From Paraspadella gotoi (Eukaryota > Chaetognatha): a stretch of DNA of 64,000 bases. The DNA lies in NCBI GenBank assembly GCA_051294375.1, contig CM119264.1:8129051-8193050 (forward strand), in the 5' to 3' direction. Each line of letters starts with the position of its first letter. Positions within the stretch are counted from its first letter, which is position 1. Both the position numbers and the translations under genes were made by a program. The notes under the pieces were generated by a model. The model did not search any database. It was not told the origin of the DNA and saw nothing but the letters and a program-made list of their open reading frames with translations. Shown piece by piece: positions 39,361 to 54,300 of the stretch.

Positions 39361-42300
39361 ACTATGATCGAAGTGAACGTTAAAATCGGAAAAATTATAC
39401 TAATGACATATTCGGATAGCTTAACACGAGTAATTCTTGAAAACTTTAGAGGTTATTCCATAAATTTTTAATATTTCAAAAAGGACAAAAATGTTTCATT
39501 TTATTTTTTACGTTTCCTAAAGATGAATCAAACGCTAAGCGGAGTTTTTTTGGCTTTATTTAATTATTTTTACCTCTCAAATACGGTAAAATGAAATTTT
39601 AAAGAGAAAAAAATGATTCAATAAGTTAAACCACTTCAAAATCGCAGTTAAAAATATAATTTACTTAGTAAATGGTTCTTATCGGGGTGTTAGAAAAAAA
39701 ATTAATTTGAAAATCATTTTGGCATTACTCATTTTGCGGATCGTTGCGGATGAAATCCCGAACACATCAAGTGCGTTATAATATCAATCATTATATTTAA
39801 TTAGAATGGTAGTGATTCCCCATGATTCCCTTTATATTTTAAGCTAGTTTTCAAAAACTCAGATACAGTAAAACCTTTTTAGAACAAATTTGTATTTAAT
39901 CCATGCTTGGTATCCAGTTGTTTATCAATATTTAAAAAAAAAGTAAATTCATCATAAAGTTCCTGGAATATAGCTCGACAAAGTGAGTCTGAAATAGAGA
40001 AAAGCCTTATATCCCTAAAGAAATGATTTTTGACAACTGATATTGCTTGAGAGGTTTCTGATGATAGTCCCTAATTAATTAAAAGCATATATATTTTTTG
40101 TACGATGGACTACACTTTTTCTGGAGAAAAAAAAATTATTTCGATGATAGTGGAGAGCGAGAGAAAAGAAAGAAATCAAAAGGCAGCAGCAGAAGCAGCA
40201 GGAAAAAAGAGAGAAAAAGAAGCTGCAGGCTCGTTTTTTTTCCTTATGATTATGAATCAGTGACTAAGGAAAAGAGAGAGGGAGAGAGACATGTAATTAA
40301 AAGAGAAAAGAGAGAGAAAAAGAAATATGAAAATAAAAGAGAGAAAATTTGCTTGTTTTGATAAAACGTAAACAAAACATATTTAATAACTGTCCAGACT
40401 CAATTTTAAGCACATCGATGATGAGAAGCTGTATATAAATTTTCAGCTTCATACACCCAAATTTAATCATAAAAAAGGCGATCTATAATTTGGAACGCCG
40501 ACGAAGACGACGCCACTTATGCGCAAAAGCGTTACAATATCGTCGCAAACGCTTAGCGATTGCGACGATAAAAAAACATATTTTTTTAAAAATTCCAAAT
40601 ATTTTCGGTCAAGTCCGAACCTGTAATTAAAATTTAAAAAAAATATTTTAAATAATATTACTATAAAAAATTTAATTAATGATACTGTTATGCAATTTTT
40701 TTAAAGGCTCAATTAGTTTTTATTACATTTACAAAGACAGCAAAGAAACATTGTTTCATATTTTCATCGCTCCACCCTATTTTACAGTACAGTTATGTCA
40801 TTGATTAATTTTATTATTGTTATTTCTTCATTTTTGTTATTGATTGAATTCGCTGTTTTTGACCAATAACTACCAAGCAATTAGTGCTCCTTAATTTTCC
40901 GTGGGATATTCTTAACCGGTAATGCAAATATTGTAATGCTCTTGCGATGTCTTGACAGACGGAAACTTTGTTATTCAGAGTCAACGGCGAACTATTGAGA
41001 AGGTCGTGAAGACTTCCACGGCCACAGTATTCCGAGACGATATAGTTAGGAAAGGTGTCCGTAATAATTCCATAAAAAGGAACAATATGCTCTTTGACAG
41101 CCCTCTACATTGCAATATAAATTTATTACCTTAAGTAATAGGACTTTTTCTAGGTCGCAGAGATAACTTTTTTTTTCTCTCTCTCTCCTTCTTTTTAAAA
41201 CTTGATAAATTTATATTCTTAAGTTTGTTCTTATATCTTGTTTATGCAATTCACAAAGTCAATGCGAATCGGCCACTGCAATAACTTTAGCCGTATTACA
41301 AATTCATTTTATGTAATTTTATTAAATAACTATAAACAAGTATTATCAAACAATGCCGGATCTGCCCACGATCATTAGTGGTAAGCAGCTGATCAGATAA
41401 TTAATTAATAATATTTTTTTTTATTCGTGTCAAAATCGTTTTCCGTTTTATCTCACATCTCAATCACAAAACAACAATCTCGATCACAAAATTAATTAAT
41501 TAATTACAAATAATGAATAATTAATTAACTACTTATTTATTAATAATTAATTAATACAGCTTGAATTTACATTTAATATAAAAAACCATAATCAAATAGT
41601 GAAATAGATTGTTTGTTTTTTCCATTTTCCATCGAAACTTTATTTTCTGCACAATCACACACTTTTCTACCCACATACAAAATTTTAAATCAATCGCCCC
41701 ATTCACTCATGAATAATTGGTGTTCAAATAGTGAAATATATTTTTTGTTTTTTTCATTTTAACTCATTTCCACTCGGACGATTCCATCAAAACTTGATTT
41801 CCAGCTCAATCACACACATTCCTACCAACACAAAAAATTTCATTCTAATCCATCCATCAAATCACAAGTAATTGGTATTTTTTGCTAAGGTGGGATGGAC
41901 GGACAGACGGACAGATATCATTTTTTTTTAATAATTTATCATAATTCGATGTTCTGACATGATATAAGTGAATGCCCGACAAGATTGGGGGGGCGGACGG
42001 ACGGACCGACAAAGTGAATTATAGAGCCGGAATTTACTATAAGCAGATCTGGCTAAAGATTGGGCCTTTTCAATCATCGATGCCCCCTTGCCGTATGACA
42101 GAGCAGCAAATCTCTCTCGCTCTCTCTCTGGCTGGATGACTTAGTCAGGATCGGGATCGACAAAAACGACTACGATAATTTGAACGATGCATTAATTTTT
42201 TAGGGTTTCGGTTAGGGATAAGGTTAGTTTAGGAGATAGATATTAGGGATTACAGTTGGGATTAGGGTTGGGGATTAGGTTTGAGATTAGGGTTGAGATT

Positions 42301-45300
42301 AGGGTTAGTGATTAGGGTTATTTTTCCCTATGCTACTTTTGAAACAATAAAATTCTGGCTTGCTGGGTGACTCAGCGAGAGAAAGAATTAAGCCTCCGTC
42401 AGGATCGGGATCCACAGAAACAACGACGATAATTTGAATGATGGAGGAAGCAGTTGCATCGGTGAGAGCGACGACAAAAAGAGTGATGCATAAAGCGACA
42501 ATAGAAGCAGCAAAAGATACGAGTTTTGTGAATGTGTTTGAGTCCGCTGCTTCAGGAGCCGCAGCAAGGGGGCTTCTTTGAAAAAAAGTGCCAAAAATTG
42601 ATATACATGGTGACAATTTTACAATCGCCGTTAGAAATACGCTGTCATTTGCAAACCAGTGGTTATTTCATTGATTTTAAAAATTAGTTGAGTAGAACAT
42701 ATTAAAGTCATTTATGTGTTCAAATTTTATATTGATCAGTTAAGATATGCCTTGGCCATGAGTGGAGAAAGTTGGCTTGTAAAATCGGGTTTCATTTTCC
42801 AACTCATTGTTTTTAAATTCAAATTTTTTTCAACTTTTAGCTCTTTTTTAAACAAAATATTTATTAAGATATTAACAATAATAATATCCTCAGAAAGCCC
42901 TTAAAAAAATGAAGAGAATAAAAATATATGACCTGATTAAATTATTATAACATAAAATATTATTATTTATATAAGTATCATGAAAGAGCCTGAAAAAAGG
43001 AGATTTAAGATAGCCAATCACAATTTGATAAAAATCTTAAATTTACCCTCCAGCTATTGATTTTTGGAAAGATGTCTTGTTTTTGAGTATCCTAATTAAA
43101 TTAAAGCTGGGCCGGTTAAATTTTATACTACAGTATTTACAAGTATGTCATTCACTTTAGATTTGAAAGGGCTTTCAGAAGATATTAATATTAATATTAT
43201 TTTATTTTAAATTTCTTCAGAAAACTTACTGAAAGTAAGAAAAAAAAATTGAATCTAAAAAAGTGAGTTAGAAAATGAAACCCGATTTTACAAGCCAACT
43301 TTCTCCACTCATTGCCAAGGCATATCTTAACTGATCAATATAAAATTTGAATACATAAATGACTTTAATATGTTCTACTCAACTAATTTTTAATATCAAT
43401 GAAATAACCACTGGTTTGTAAATGACAGCGTATTTCTACCGGCGCTTGTAAAATTGTCACCATGTAAACAAAAAAATTTAAAATTTAAAAGTAGACATTG
43501 TAATTGATCTTTCTCTTTTGTTGTTTTTTTATAAGTTTAAAGAATTAACGAAAATTTCGTTTGAACAACAATTTAATGTGAAAATTAGGACATGTTTTGC
43601 CTCTTGATTCTTTGCAAGTCTTCATCAGCAAGTGAATAGTAAATTTACATTTGTCTCAAACATTAGTTTTTGGGAGAGAAAGAGAGAGAGACATAGAGAG
43701 TTTCCAACAAAGAATTCAGTAAGGGATAGTGGTCAGATGTGAGGAGAGGTGAAAGTAAGGACAGGGAAGAAGAGAGGAGGTGAATTTGAAATTGGTGAAA
43801 GGAGAGAGAGAGAGAGAGAAGGACACAAATCAATACATTGGGCAATGTACATTGTACAACAGTGATAGAATTTTAAAAAACTAAATATATAATAAGATAA
43901 AATAAATAAATTAACAGCTGATGATTTTTTAGTAGGTTTTTAGAGAAGATAAAAATGAAAAGAAGAATACTAGTAAGTGATGAGGGATAGCTAAGTTAAA
44001 TTTGAGTGAAAAGGTAAGTAAGGTAAGAAAGAGCTCAAAATGAGCTGCCCCCCCCCGGCCGGGCAAATGAAGGGCGTTGCCGATGTTGTCAGTTCATTGG
44101 CTTGTCACGGGCTGAAAGGATATTGGGGTGGAGTGGGACAAGGTGGGATCTGGCAGTGAGCCGGCTGGAAAGATGCCACTCGAATATTTCTTTGGCCTGA
44201 TAAGCCTGTCGAGGGCCCTCCTCTCACCTGACAGTGAAGTAGGCGGTTTCCTGTTCTAGCCTGTTTTGGTACAGGAGATACAGACTTCTCTCCCTCCTCC
44301 TGCAGCTGTTGTTTTGGGCGAGGCTCGGCGTGAGAAGAGTTGTTCCAAGTTGCTGTAAATTCGGGTAAGACATCGGACGTCCATTACCTGCTGAGAGGCT
44401 TATCAGGACAAGGAGATATTCAAGTAGCACTTGGCATCTTCCCAGTCGATTCACTGCCAGATCCCACTCCAGCACAATATCGTCTCAGCCCGTGACAAGC
44501 CAATGAACCAACAACATCGGCAACGCCCTTCATTTGCCCGGCTTGGGGGCGCCAGCTCATTTTTAGCTCTTTCTTACCTTATCTTTTCACTCAACTTTAA
44601 CTTAGCTATCCCTCATTACTTACCAGTATTCTTCTTTTCATTTTTTTCTTCTCTTCTTTCTACTACAAAACTAAAAACCTACTCAATAATCATCAGCTGT
44701 TAATTTATTTATTATTTCCTATTATATATTTAGTTTTTCTAATTCTATCACTGTTGTACCTTGCCCATTGATTTGTGTCCCTCCCTCTCTCTCTCTCTCT
44801 CTCTCTCCTTTCACCAATTTCAAATTCACCTCCTCTCTTCTTCCCTGTCCTTACTTTCACCTGTCCTCACATCTGACCACTATCCCTTACTCAATTCTTT
44901 GTTGGAAACTCTCTCTTTGTCTCTTTGTCTCTCTCTCTCTTCAAAAACTAATGTTTGAGACAAATGTCAATTTAGTATTCACTTGCTGATGAAGACTCGC
45001 AAAGTGACAAGAGTCGAAACATGTCCTAATTTTCACCTTAAATTGTTGTTTTAACGAAATTTTCGTTAATTTTTGGAGTTTTCTCTGCGCCCTTGCCGAG
45101 CTATAAGCAACTGACCAGAGCTATAAATATTTCATTAGTTGGCGCGTTATAAACGATTTGTCGGAGGTCGCTTTTTTGCTTAAGGGCCACAATTCGTCTG
45201 TTATAATAACCCGTTCGGATGTATACCATCGGAAGGTAATCAGGAACTTCCGCTGTGGAGGTTTTACCCGTGAAGTTTCCTGAAGAATTTGGGTTAGTTT

Positions 45301-48300
45301 TATAAAACGTTACGTGGTGTTGATTAATTATTATGAGCATTTTTATTTGAATCCAACCAGGTTGATTCGGTACAAAAAACAAAAACAGAAGTCAGATTAA
45401 AGTGTCACTTTTAAGTCTGGAAAAAGCTTTAAAAGGAAGAGAAAGATAAAATTATTAAATAATTGCATTAAAAGAATGGATAATTTTTATATTGGTTGTG
45501 TGGCGAATCCTAATTCATAAAATTCATCTTAATTTCCAAAAATTCAGCTCTTGTATTTTGATGCTGGGCGGAGTACAATATAATATATGGATATATATAT
45601 GGATAATTTTTATATTGGTTGTACCAAATTTCATAAAATTCAGCTCCTTGTATTTTGATGCTAGTGCGGAGTACAATTTTCATACATTTGAAACATTCTT
45701 TGAAATATTTTCCACTTCATTGATAGGGAAGCCAGGTACTCTGGGAGTGAATAAACGGGACTGTGAGAGAGTCTTGATTGAAAGCTTGCAGGGACTTGCT
45801 ATGTAATTATCTTGTAAGAGTGATGGAGGCCTTAAACCACCAAGCCTGTCCAAAGTCAGGGGCAAGATAGTATGGCAACAGCCGGGTTGCCTGTAACGCC
45901 CACCGGGATGGGGCATCTCACTGTTGGCTTTGGGGGCTTCCGACCCTCAGTGACGCCTCCAGTCACTGGCGCGGTTACCCTAGGACGGTCTCGCTTTGCC
46001 AACACAGAGGGAAGTCGTTAGGACTGTGGATGGAACACTACGCTTGGGATGGTGTGTTCCCCCTCTGAGCCAATGGATTTGGCTGGAGGATGACGGACGT
46101 GAGGCGGTGTGAATATACCGCCAACAATTGGCTTTATTATTAAATGAATGAATAATTTTTATATAGGTTGTACCAATTTTATATATAATATAATACTTAA
46201 GTTAGTGGTATTTTCATACAATTGAAACATTCTTTGAAATATTATACAACTTTATTGATAGGAAAGCCAGGTACTCTTGGAGTGAATAAACGAGACTATT
46301 AGTCTTAATCGAAAGCTTGCAGGGACCGGCTATTTCATTATCTTGTAAGAGTGATGGTGGCCTTAAATATCCAAAGTAAGGGGCAATATAGTTTTTATAT
46401 TGGTTGTACCAATTTCATAAAACAACATTAAAAATTGTTTTCATGTCGTAAAAAATTAAATGAAGCCTTGAAGAACGGAATTTTTCAAGGAACAAACCTT
46501 AGAAATATAAAATTCTTTCTACGATTGTTAAACAGACTTGTTAAGTCATAATAACCAAACAAACTACGAAGTTCACGAACACATTCCAATCGATTGTATA
46601 CAAAAACTTTCCGAACACCTCCATTAACAGTATGGTGGACTAAAATCCACCAACCGTTTATCAGCGGCCATTGGTGTAGCAATCAAGTCATTCGCCTCTC
46701 CAACCCAAAGATCCTGGGTTCTAGCCCGGTGGTCGACCTAGCAGTTAAGAGGGACAGGGCGCTTGACCCGCACGGTGTTACAGCCTGATCAGAGGCTCAG
46801 GGACTGCTTATATTGAACGGTTCTGTCACCAACTCTTAACAATTACTGTCTCTTCAACAGCAACATTAAGTATGTCCATATCACGCAACCATAGAGTAAA
46901 ACGGGAACACAGTTTCATCTAATTTCATCTAATCTGACGGTTTAAACGATGTATTAATTAAAAAATTGCAGGACAGAAAAAATGAGAATACTTCTTTGCT
47001 TGAGTCAAACAGACTACTACAATTTCACTACTAAGATTAAATCCAAGGTAGGTCCATTTGTTGACTAACTAAATGCAGTTGCCATTTAGAGCAAGGACAT
47101 TTTTGAGAATTGTACGTTATTTAACATGGTACATGACTTTCGTCTCTCTAAAACTAGAAGTAAAACAATTTTTTTCTGAATATAGAGATATATATATATA
47201 TATAGAATATACAGAACAGATACCTATTAACAATTGCATACCAAACAAAGAAATCACTTAATTCACCTTTCCATCTGCATCTACTCGTAAGGTTGATGTA
47301 CCAATAGCCTAAAAGTCTCGTGAAACAAAAGTTTAACTCCGCGATCTATAAGTTTTTTTAAGAGACCATAGTGGTTAACCTTGTCAAAGCCTTTGCTACA
47401 GTCCATAAAAGTAATAAAACTCCTGAGCCATGATTGTTGAATATTGATGTGGAATTGTGGATAAGGCGCTAATTGGGGCTGAAGAGTGCTATCCGCAACT
47501 TCTAGCAGCCATGGAACGGGTCCTGGGCTTGGAACTAGGCTTGAGGGTTTTCCTCGCCCCTAAAGCGGCTTACGGCCGTCCTCACACTTCCCGCTGGGTA
47601 GGTAGCGGTTTGGGCTTGAACTCATTAACTAGGGGTCATGAGCTGACGGCTTTACTTAATGAGCCACCGGGTCACGACTGAAGGTGTTATCCTTATAGGC
47701 GGGGTGAACCTAGGCAATGCCTGACTACATTGAAATATTCTACACAAGTAGATAATGTAAACATTGCATGCATTATTAGATTAAATCTTACAATTTATTT
47801 TAAATCGATTGATATGAAATTTTTTTAACACTAGTTAGTAGTTAATTAATTTTTATGAGCTTTATACCTGACGAAGATATCGTTGTGTCTCCATCGAGCC
47901 TGAATTTTATAATTGATACGTAAAATGTTACTCGAGAGTCGATAGGAAGCTTGGAAGCAAGTAAAATTTTTTTTAATTGATACGTAATTTCATTGTTACC
48001 AGAAGAGCAGCCGAAATTGAAGAAACTCTGTTGGTTTTCCTTTTTAGCCGGATCTGCTTACAGCAGATTCCGGTTCTATAATTCACTTTGTCGGTCCGCC
48101 CCCCCCAATCTTGTCGGGCATTCACTTATATCATGTCAGAACATCGAATTATAATAAATTATGCAAAAAAAATTATGTCCGTCTGTCTGTCTGTCCATCC
48201 CACCTTAGCAAAAAACACCAATTACTCGTGATTTGATGGATGGATTGGAATGAAATTTGTGTGTGGGTAGGAAAGTGTGTGATTGAGCTGGAAATTAAGT

Positions 48301-51300
48301 TTCGCTGGAATCGTCCGAGTGGAAATGAGTTAAAATGGAAAAAAACAAAAAATATATTTCACTATTTGAACGCCAATTACTCATGAGTGAATGGGGCGAT
48401 TGATTTTAAATTTGTATGTGGGTAGAAAAGTGTGTGATTGAGCAGGAAATAAAGTTTCGATGGAATCGTCCAAGTGGAATTGAGTTAAAATGGAAAAAAC
48501 AAAAACAATCTATTTCACTTTTTGATTATGCTTTTTCTTATTTTTATATTAAATGTAAACTCAAGCTGCAATAATTAATTATTAATAATAAGTAATTAAT
48601 TAATTATTTGTTGTTTTGTGATTGAAAGATGAGACAAAGTGGAAAACGATTATGACACAAATTTAAAAAAATTAATATTAATTAATTAATTAAATAATTA
48701 ATTGATTAAATAATTATCAGATCAACTTCTTACCGCTAATGATCGTGGGCAGATCCGGCATTCTTTGCTCAAACTTGTTACTTTACATTTATAACTTCTT
48801 ATGGAAAAAAACTTACTTATTTTTGTTTAATTTGATTTCGGAATTGGTCTTTGAAAAAACGTTCTTGGATGGAATGACCCAGGCCGAACGGCACAGGAAA
48901 ATCCTTTTTCTAAAGCTGACTATAATTCCCGCCAAGACCAAAATGCAGCACATGAGAAATGGGACGCCCCAAATCCACCACGGGCAGTTTTGGTCGTTAA
49001 TACCACAGGCCGGCTCGTCAGGAGGATACGCACTCTGGTAGGGGTTTTTTTCTTTCCACAGCGAAAACAAGATGTGGGAATGCGCTTTCTTTACCGAGAC
49101 GTCGACGCTGCCAAAAGGGGGGGGGGAGAGCTTTCAAAACCAACTTGTTTGTTTTGTAATTTTCTTTTTCTTACTACTCGGTTTTGAGTGGAGTGAAAGA
49201 GTATTCTCTAACATATTCAAAATATTTTTTCTTTTTATCGTAACTCATGAGAAGCATGTCGTAAAGGAAATTTCCATTCATAGTGACAATTTGCTTCTTT
49301 CCAGGGCAACCTATATAGAATAAGTTATAAATCGTCATTAAATACAAAAAAAAAAAAAAAAAAAATTCGATTGAAACATGTACGGAAAAATTGAAACCTT
49401 TAAAAGGAGAACGAGCAATTTTAATTTACCAATCATTAAATCTTAAAAGAAATCAGGTATTTCTTTGATGTGACCATTTAAAATTTAAAAAAAGCATTTT
49501 ATATTAGTTTTTGAGATTAATAAATTTCCTGACTCGTGTGTACTATAAACATATTCACACTGAGTACATTAAAGTACAAACCTAAAAATAATTTCTGGCT
49601 TATCCCTTGGCTCTGCTGGAAGAAAGGAATGTTGAACCAGTAACCGTCTGAGGCGTTTCGGTCTCCTGTAAATAAACAAGTTTTAAATTCTTTTGATGTT
49701 CATGATCATCTCTAATTATTATAATAGGAAGATATTTTCGATGTAGTGGCACGAATTAGACAAGTTTTTGTCATTTCTCAATGATGGTTCTATTATTTTG
49801 AGAAAATTAATTTAAACAAAGAAAGCAAAACATTGAAAAGACAGTAATTATTGTTATGAGTTAATGACAGAACCGTTCAATATAAGCAGTCCCTGAGCTT
49901 CGGATCAGGCTGTAACATCGTGTTACAGGCGGGTTACGCGTCCCGTCCCTCTTAACTGGTAGGCGACCAGCGGGCTAGAACCCGGGACCATTGGGTTGGG
50001 AGGCGCATGACTTGTCTCCGGGACCAATGGTGGATTTTAGTCCTCCATAACATGCGCTTTTTTTTTTAAATCTTTGCCTAAATTTGACATTTAATTTTCA
50101 ATAGGAGCTTGTTGATTTCCATTATATTTGAACGATAGTGAAATATAACGAAACTAAAGAAGGAAAAACATCAACTTTTATCCTCACGAACCTTTTTTAA
50201 ATTCGCCTTTGATTGACATATTATAATTCTTCCAAAAGTGGGCCATTGCTTTGAAAAAACGCTCCTGTAATAAAGGACGATTCGAGAAAAAAAAATAATA
50301 AAAAAATAAAAAAGGAATAACTACCAAAATTGCCTAGCTAAATACTCGCCTGTAACCTCCCAAACAAGGACCATGTTTTGAGCTCTTTCATGCTATGACA
50401 AAACTGTCTCGGATCGACGGTGATATGCATGAAGCTGCCGTAGGCGTCTCCGCCTTCCTCGCTCGGCTTAGATTTGATGAGACGGCTGATCCAGGGGTAG
50501 CGAAGGTTCATGAAGTCTCGTTGCGCGCTCAGATCGATGAAGACGTATTCTCCGCGGACCATGAAACCCAATTCGGAGGCGGTCTTGACGACCTTTCGAG
50601 TCCAATCCGATGGTCCGCATATAAAGACGATCGACCGCTTGGCGCCGACGATGTTGGTCATCAGAATTTTGTTTATTTTTCCCTCTTTGACGATACCGAG
50701 TGTCAGGTCCACTTTATTTAGAAACTTTTTTTGAAAAAAGCGGAAAGGGCCTCTCTCCTATCTCTCTCTCTCATCATCCATCCTCGTCTCTTCCTCTCTC
50801 TCTCATCTTTCTTCACCTTCGACGGCTAAATCTTAGTTTTATTTCTAAATTGTGGCGAAGCCTCACCAGATTTTATTAAACGAAATACATCGTGACATAT
50901 GGCAACCATAGAGATTTTAGTTCGCGGATTCATTTCCTGTCAAGTAAAATATTATCAAGATATTAAGATAAAATAAGATGTTATCGATAATTTCAGACCG
51001 AGAAAAATTGAATCTTGTTGGGATAAGTCAACCGCATTCTGGTTCGTTATCAAAGCAAGTTTATATTAACATCATTTGTCTCTGCAATTTATAATAAAAC
51101 AAGTTGGAGCAAACAATGTCGGATCTGCCCACGATCATTATCGGTAATTAAATAATTAATAATTCATTAATTCAAATTAATTAATTAGTCAATTAATTAA
51201 TTAACTTGATCCGAAATGTTTGTTTTGATAGATTAATTGACTGATTAATTAATAATTGATTAATTAACTTCTTAATTATTTGATTAATTTATACATCTTG

Positions 51301-54300
51301 CATTTACAAAGAAAAAGAAGCATAATCAATTAGTGAAACAGGTTTTTTGTTTTTTTCCATTTAAACTCAACATATATAATCTTAAATAGGGAGAAAGAGT
51401 TTTGAGAAATAGTTGACAGCCTTGCAAAGGAAAACCATACTAACAAATAAAAGTTTAAATTAATAAATTTTAAAATTAACCGGTTAATCTTACCAAATTA
51501 ACCGATCGGTTAAAATTATTTTTAATCGGCGGTTAACCGTTAATCGGTTAAAACGCCTAGTCGAAACATGTTTGATTTTTCCTTTAATTAAAAATCTTTG
51601 TTTTAACCACAAAAACTTTTGTCTCTCTTAAATTCACACAAACAACAAAAGAAAGGTGATGGTGTCAGCATAAACACGCCAGTGACATGGGGTGTTCACT
51701 GCAGGTCCAAAGCCCTGATGCCTCACACCCCAGGCATCACACATGTCCCCCCGTTGCCATAAACCCCTCAAAAACAAGCAATGAACGCCTATTTAGTTAA
51801 CTGAGTGTAAAACATGATGTATCATGACATAAGAAAGCGGGTTTCAATCCCCCCGTCTACCTACAGCAGCTGGTACGATGTAAGCGGCTTTCTTCCATCC
51901 AAAGTCCTTCATGATCGACACAGCGATCTTCGCTCTTAGGATCGTTTGCGCCATGAGGGAGAAACAAGACGCACAACCTTTTAACAAAAATCCATTCATC
52001 AATTTACCCTCTCCTCAATTTATAAAAGATATCTTCTTCAATTTTTTAATTTTCTACACCTCCATACTTTGTAATTGTAGTTACTTTAATTAGGAAACAT
52101 ACAAATGTGCGATGATAGATTTGAGGACGATGACCAACCAACCGACCAACCAACCAAACAACCATCTGCCTCGAAACATGTTTCATTAATGAACTTCCAA
52201 GGAGATCCATGGGTACCGACCTCAAAATAATTTTAATAGCTCAGTAACTAATTTGAATACAATTTTAATTAACGTGGCAAAACTATCCCAAGTCATGAAA
52301 TTGATTTTGACTACCCTCATCCTATTGCGTTTGCCCAATGTAGCAAGACAAATTTCAGGTCGCTTTTTTTAATTTTTCTGATTTTCGAATTTTTTGAGGT
52401 TCTGTTTTTCGTCGTATCTGCTTACAGTAGACTGCCATATCTTTTTAACCGAGTTTAGCACTATTGTGCCTCGACAACGTACTAATTTTTTTTTGCATAA
52501 TTTTCTATAATTCGATCTTCTGAGATGATATAAGTGACTTACCGACAAGATAATGGGTTGCGACCGACAGACCGACAAAGTGAATAATAGAGCCGGAATT
52601 TTCTGATAAGAATATCCGGCTAAAAACCCTCTCAGCGATCTTGCAGACACGCTCTTCACCACCCAGAGCTCCCACGCGGTTTTGTCTTACCACATGCTTT
52701 CTACCCTTTCTTCATAAATCTTTAAAGGTAATAGAGCCAACGTGCTCCACACATCCAGTTAAATATTCATGTTGTAGCTATGTATCTAGCCACAAACTAC
52801 TACCCGTGGATCTCCTCGTACAATTCGTCGAAGGTAAATATCAAAGTTCGGTATTAAGAAAAATTTAATATTTAACTTTTTAATAAACGCACTCATTCAT
52901 ACCACATAAATAATTAACCAATTTTGAAAGACGCTCTTAACCTCTCGCCCCATGAGCTTGACAGTTGACTCTCTTCCCGCTCACCGTAAGGCTCAGTCTT
53001 CTTCGGAAAGCCCAACCTTCGGTAAAAGTAGTCACTCGTCGAAAGTTCTAAGGCTTTGATCCGATCGAGATAGTCGAGGTAAAACACTTGAGCGCTGATT
53101 AGACGAAAACGTTGGCGCCAAATTTCAAAATTTCATTTTCACATTAAAAAAAAAATCTTATTGCAAGCATGTAAGCATGTATCAATTGTATCATTGCATG
53201 GTCATGTCTGACCGTGACGTTTTAAACCCGCAACTGAAGAAGTGTGGCGTGAGGTCAGATAATTGAACCACCAAACAGTGGCACTATATTCCGAAGCAGT
53301 AACTAAACTTAATTATTTTAAAAATACTTAATCCAATCGTTAAACCTTACCTAATAAGGCGGAACAGAAATTGACGCTAATAGAATGATAGCCAGTTCTA
53401 TTCAAATAATTTTGGTTGCAAATAGTTTAATGCTTCGATAGGAAGCAATAAATTTTTATAAAATTCAACATCTGTGACGCAAAGCACTACATTTTTATTA
53501 ATCATTTTTACTTCCGTAAATTTCTCTGATTCTCGTCTCCTCCCGCCCCGTGATTGGCCAGATAGGTCACGTACTTTGCGCTTCCTATAGAAATTAAGCA
53601 CATAGCGGAAAGGTGGTTCTCACAAAATTTAGAATTAATTCAAGTTTTTTATTAATATTTTTTTTATCTCATAAAAACTTGAACAATAACTTAGATAGCA
53701 AAATAATGAGTTAAGTCGACGAAGACAGGGACGTGAAGGACGCAGTGAACAGTAAGAATAGCTACATAAACATGATACCGAAGGCTAACACTGGGCTGAA
53801 TAATATGATCTACAAGGCAAGAAACCATGGAAGAATGAGGAAATTAACGAGGAAGAAAAACTAGATAAGAAGAAAAATTACAAACAAAATGGAATTTTCG
53901 TCACAAAACAAAAAATTAAACGTTTAAACGTTTCCAAGCAAGCCCCGCGAATCTGACTCTTGTGGTTCAGCCAGGTTGGGAAAGATGATTCCCTCGATTC
54001 CATTGCGTGGCGCGCAAAATAATTGTTTCTTTGCATTATGGCCAGCAATTTTAAACCACAAACATCCGTCAAATCCGAATCATTCGCTCGACCAGATTGG
54101 GTGTGAGACGGAAAATGCGGAATATTTCAATTTGTTCAGAATCAATCCTGCAGATCGGAGATTGTGAGGTCGCAGGTGAGGACTGGTTCGTAAATTGGTT
54201 ATCGAATCCCAATCAATTAGTTCGGCAATAGTTTCCGCCTTGAGGTGAGAGGGGGAGGAACAAACTTTCTGACCCGATTTATCCCCGGAATCATTCCCTT

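Larger units (their letters stand above)
38099..40789. mobile_element. Tc1/mariner-like MITE copy 3, expanded by nested insertions
   Basis: The left end TACAGTAGAGTGGAGC (38099) and right end CGCTCCACCCTATTTTACAG (about 40769-40788) are inverted. The interior includes a Penelope-like arm (38330-38893) and a split family-3 element (39046-40569). It lies in a guanylyl cyclase intron, between the kinase-homology exons at 37775 and 40945. Confidence 0.55.
43497..45076. mobile_element. Penelope-like (non-autonomous) element, copy 2, near-palindrome
   Basis: The left arm (about 43548-44215) and right arm (about 44385-45076) are inverted copies of roughly 670-690 bp around a ~170-bp centre. The ~36-bp extension outside the left arm resembles that of copy 1. 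The outer border is ACGAAAATTTCGTT on both sides. The right arm ends about 40 bp from the donor site of the guanylyl cyclase exon at 45116-45279. Confidence 0.7.

Noticed and set aside
42305-42616. 103-codon minus-strand frame with a hydrophobic stretch
   Set aside because: It overlaps the telomere-like tract and the end of a TIR element, and the neighbouring 42130-42190 segment looks like a partial duplicate. Probably repeat-derived, not a gene.
46485-46682. Possible cyclase exon reading VFVYNRLECVRELRSLF on the minus strand
   Set aside because: Its 5' part runs into the tRNA-derived SINE, no acceptor was found, and it does not match the juxtamembrane part of receptor cyclases.
46648-46730. 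Functional tRNA gene
   Set aside because: Box-like elements are present, but the cloverleaf is degenerate and the sequence recurs with a shared non-tRNA body, so it is a SINE head.
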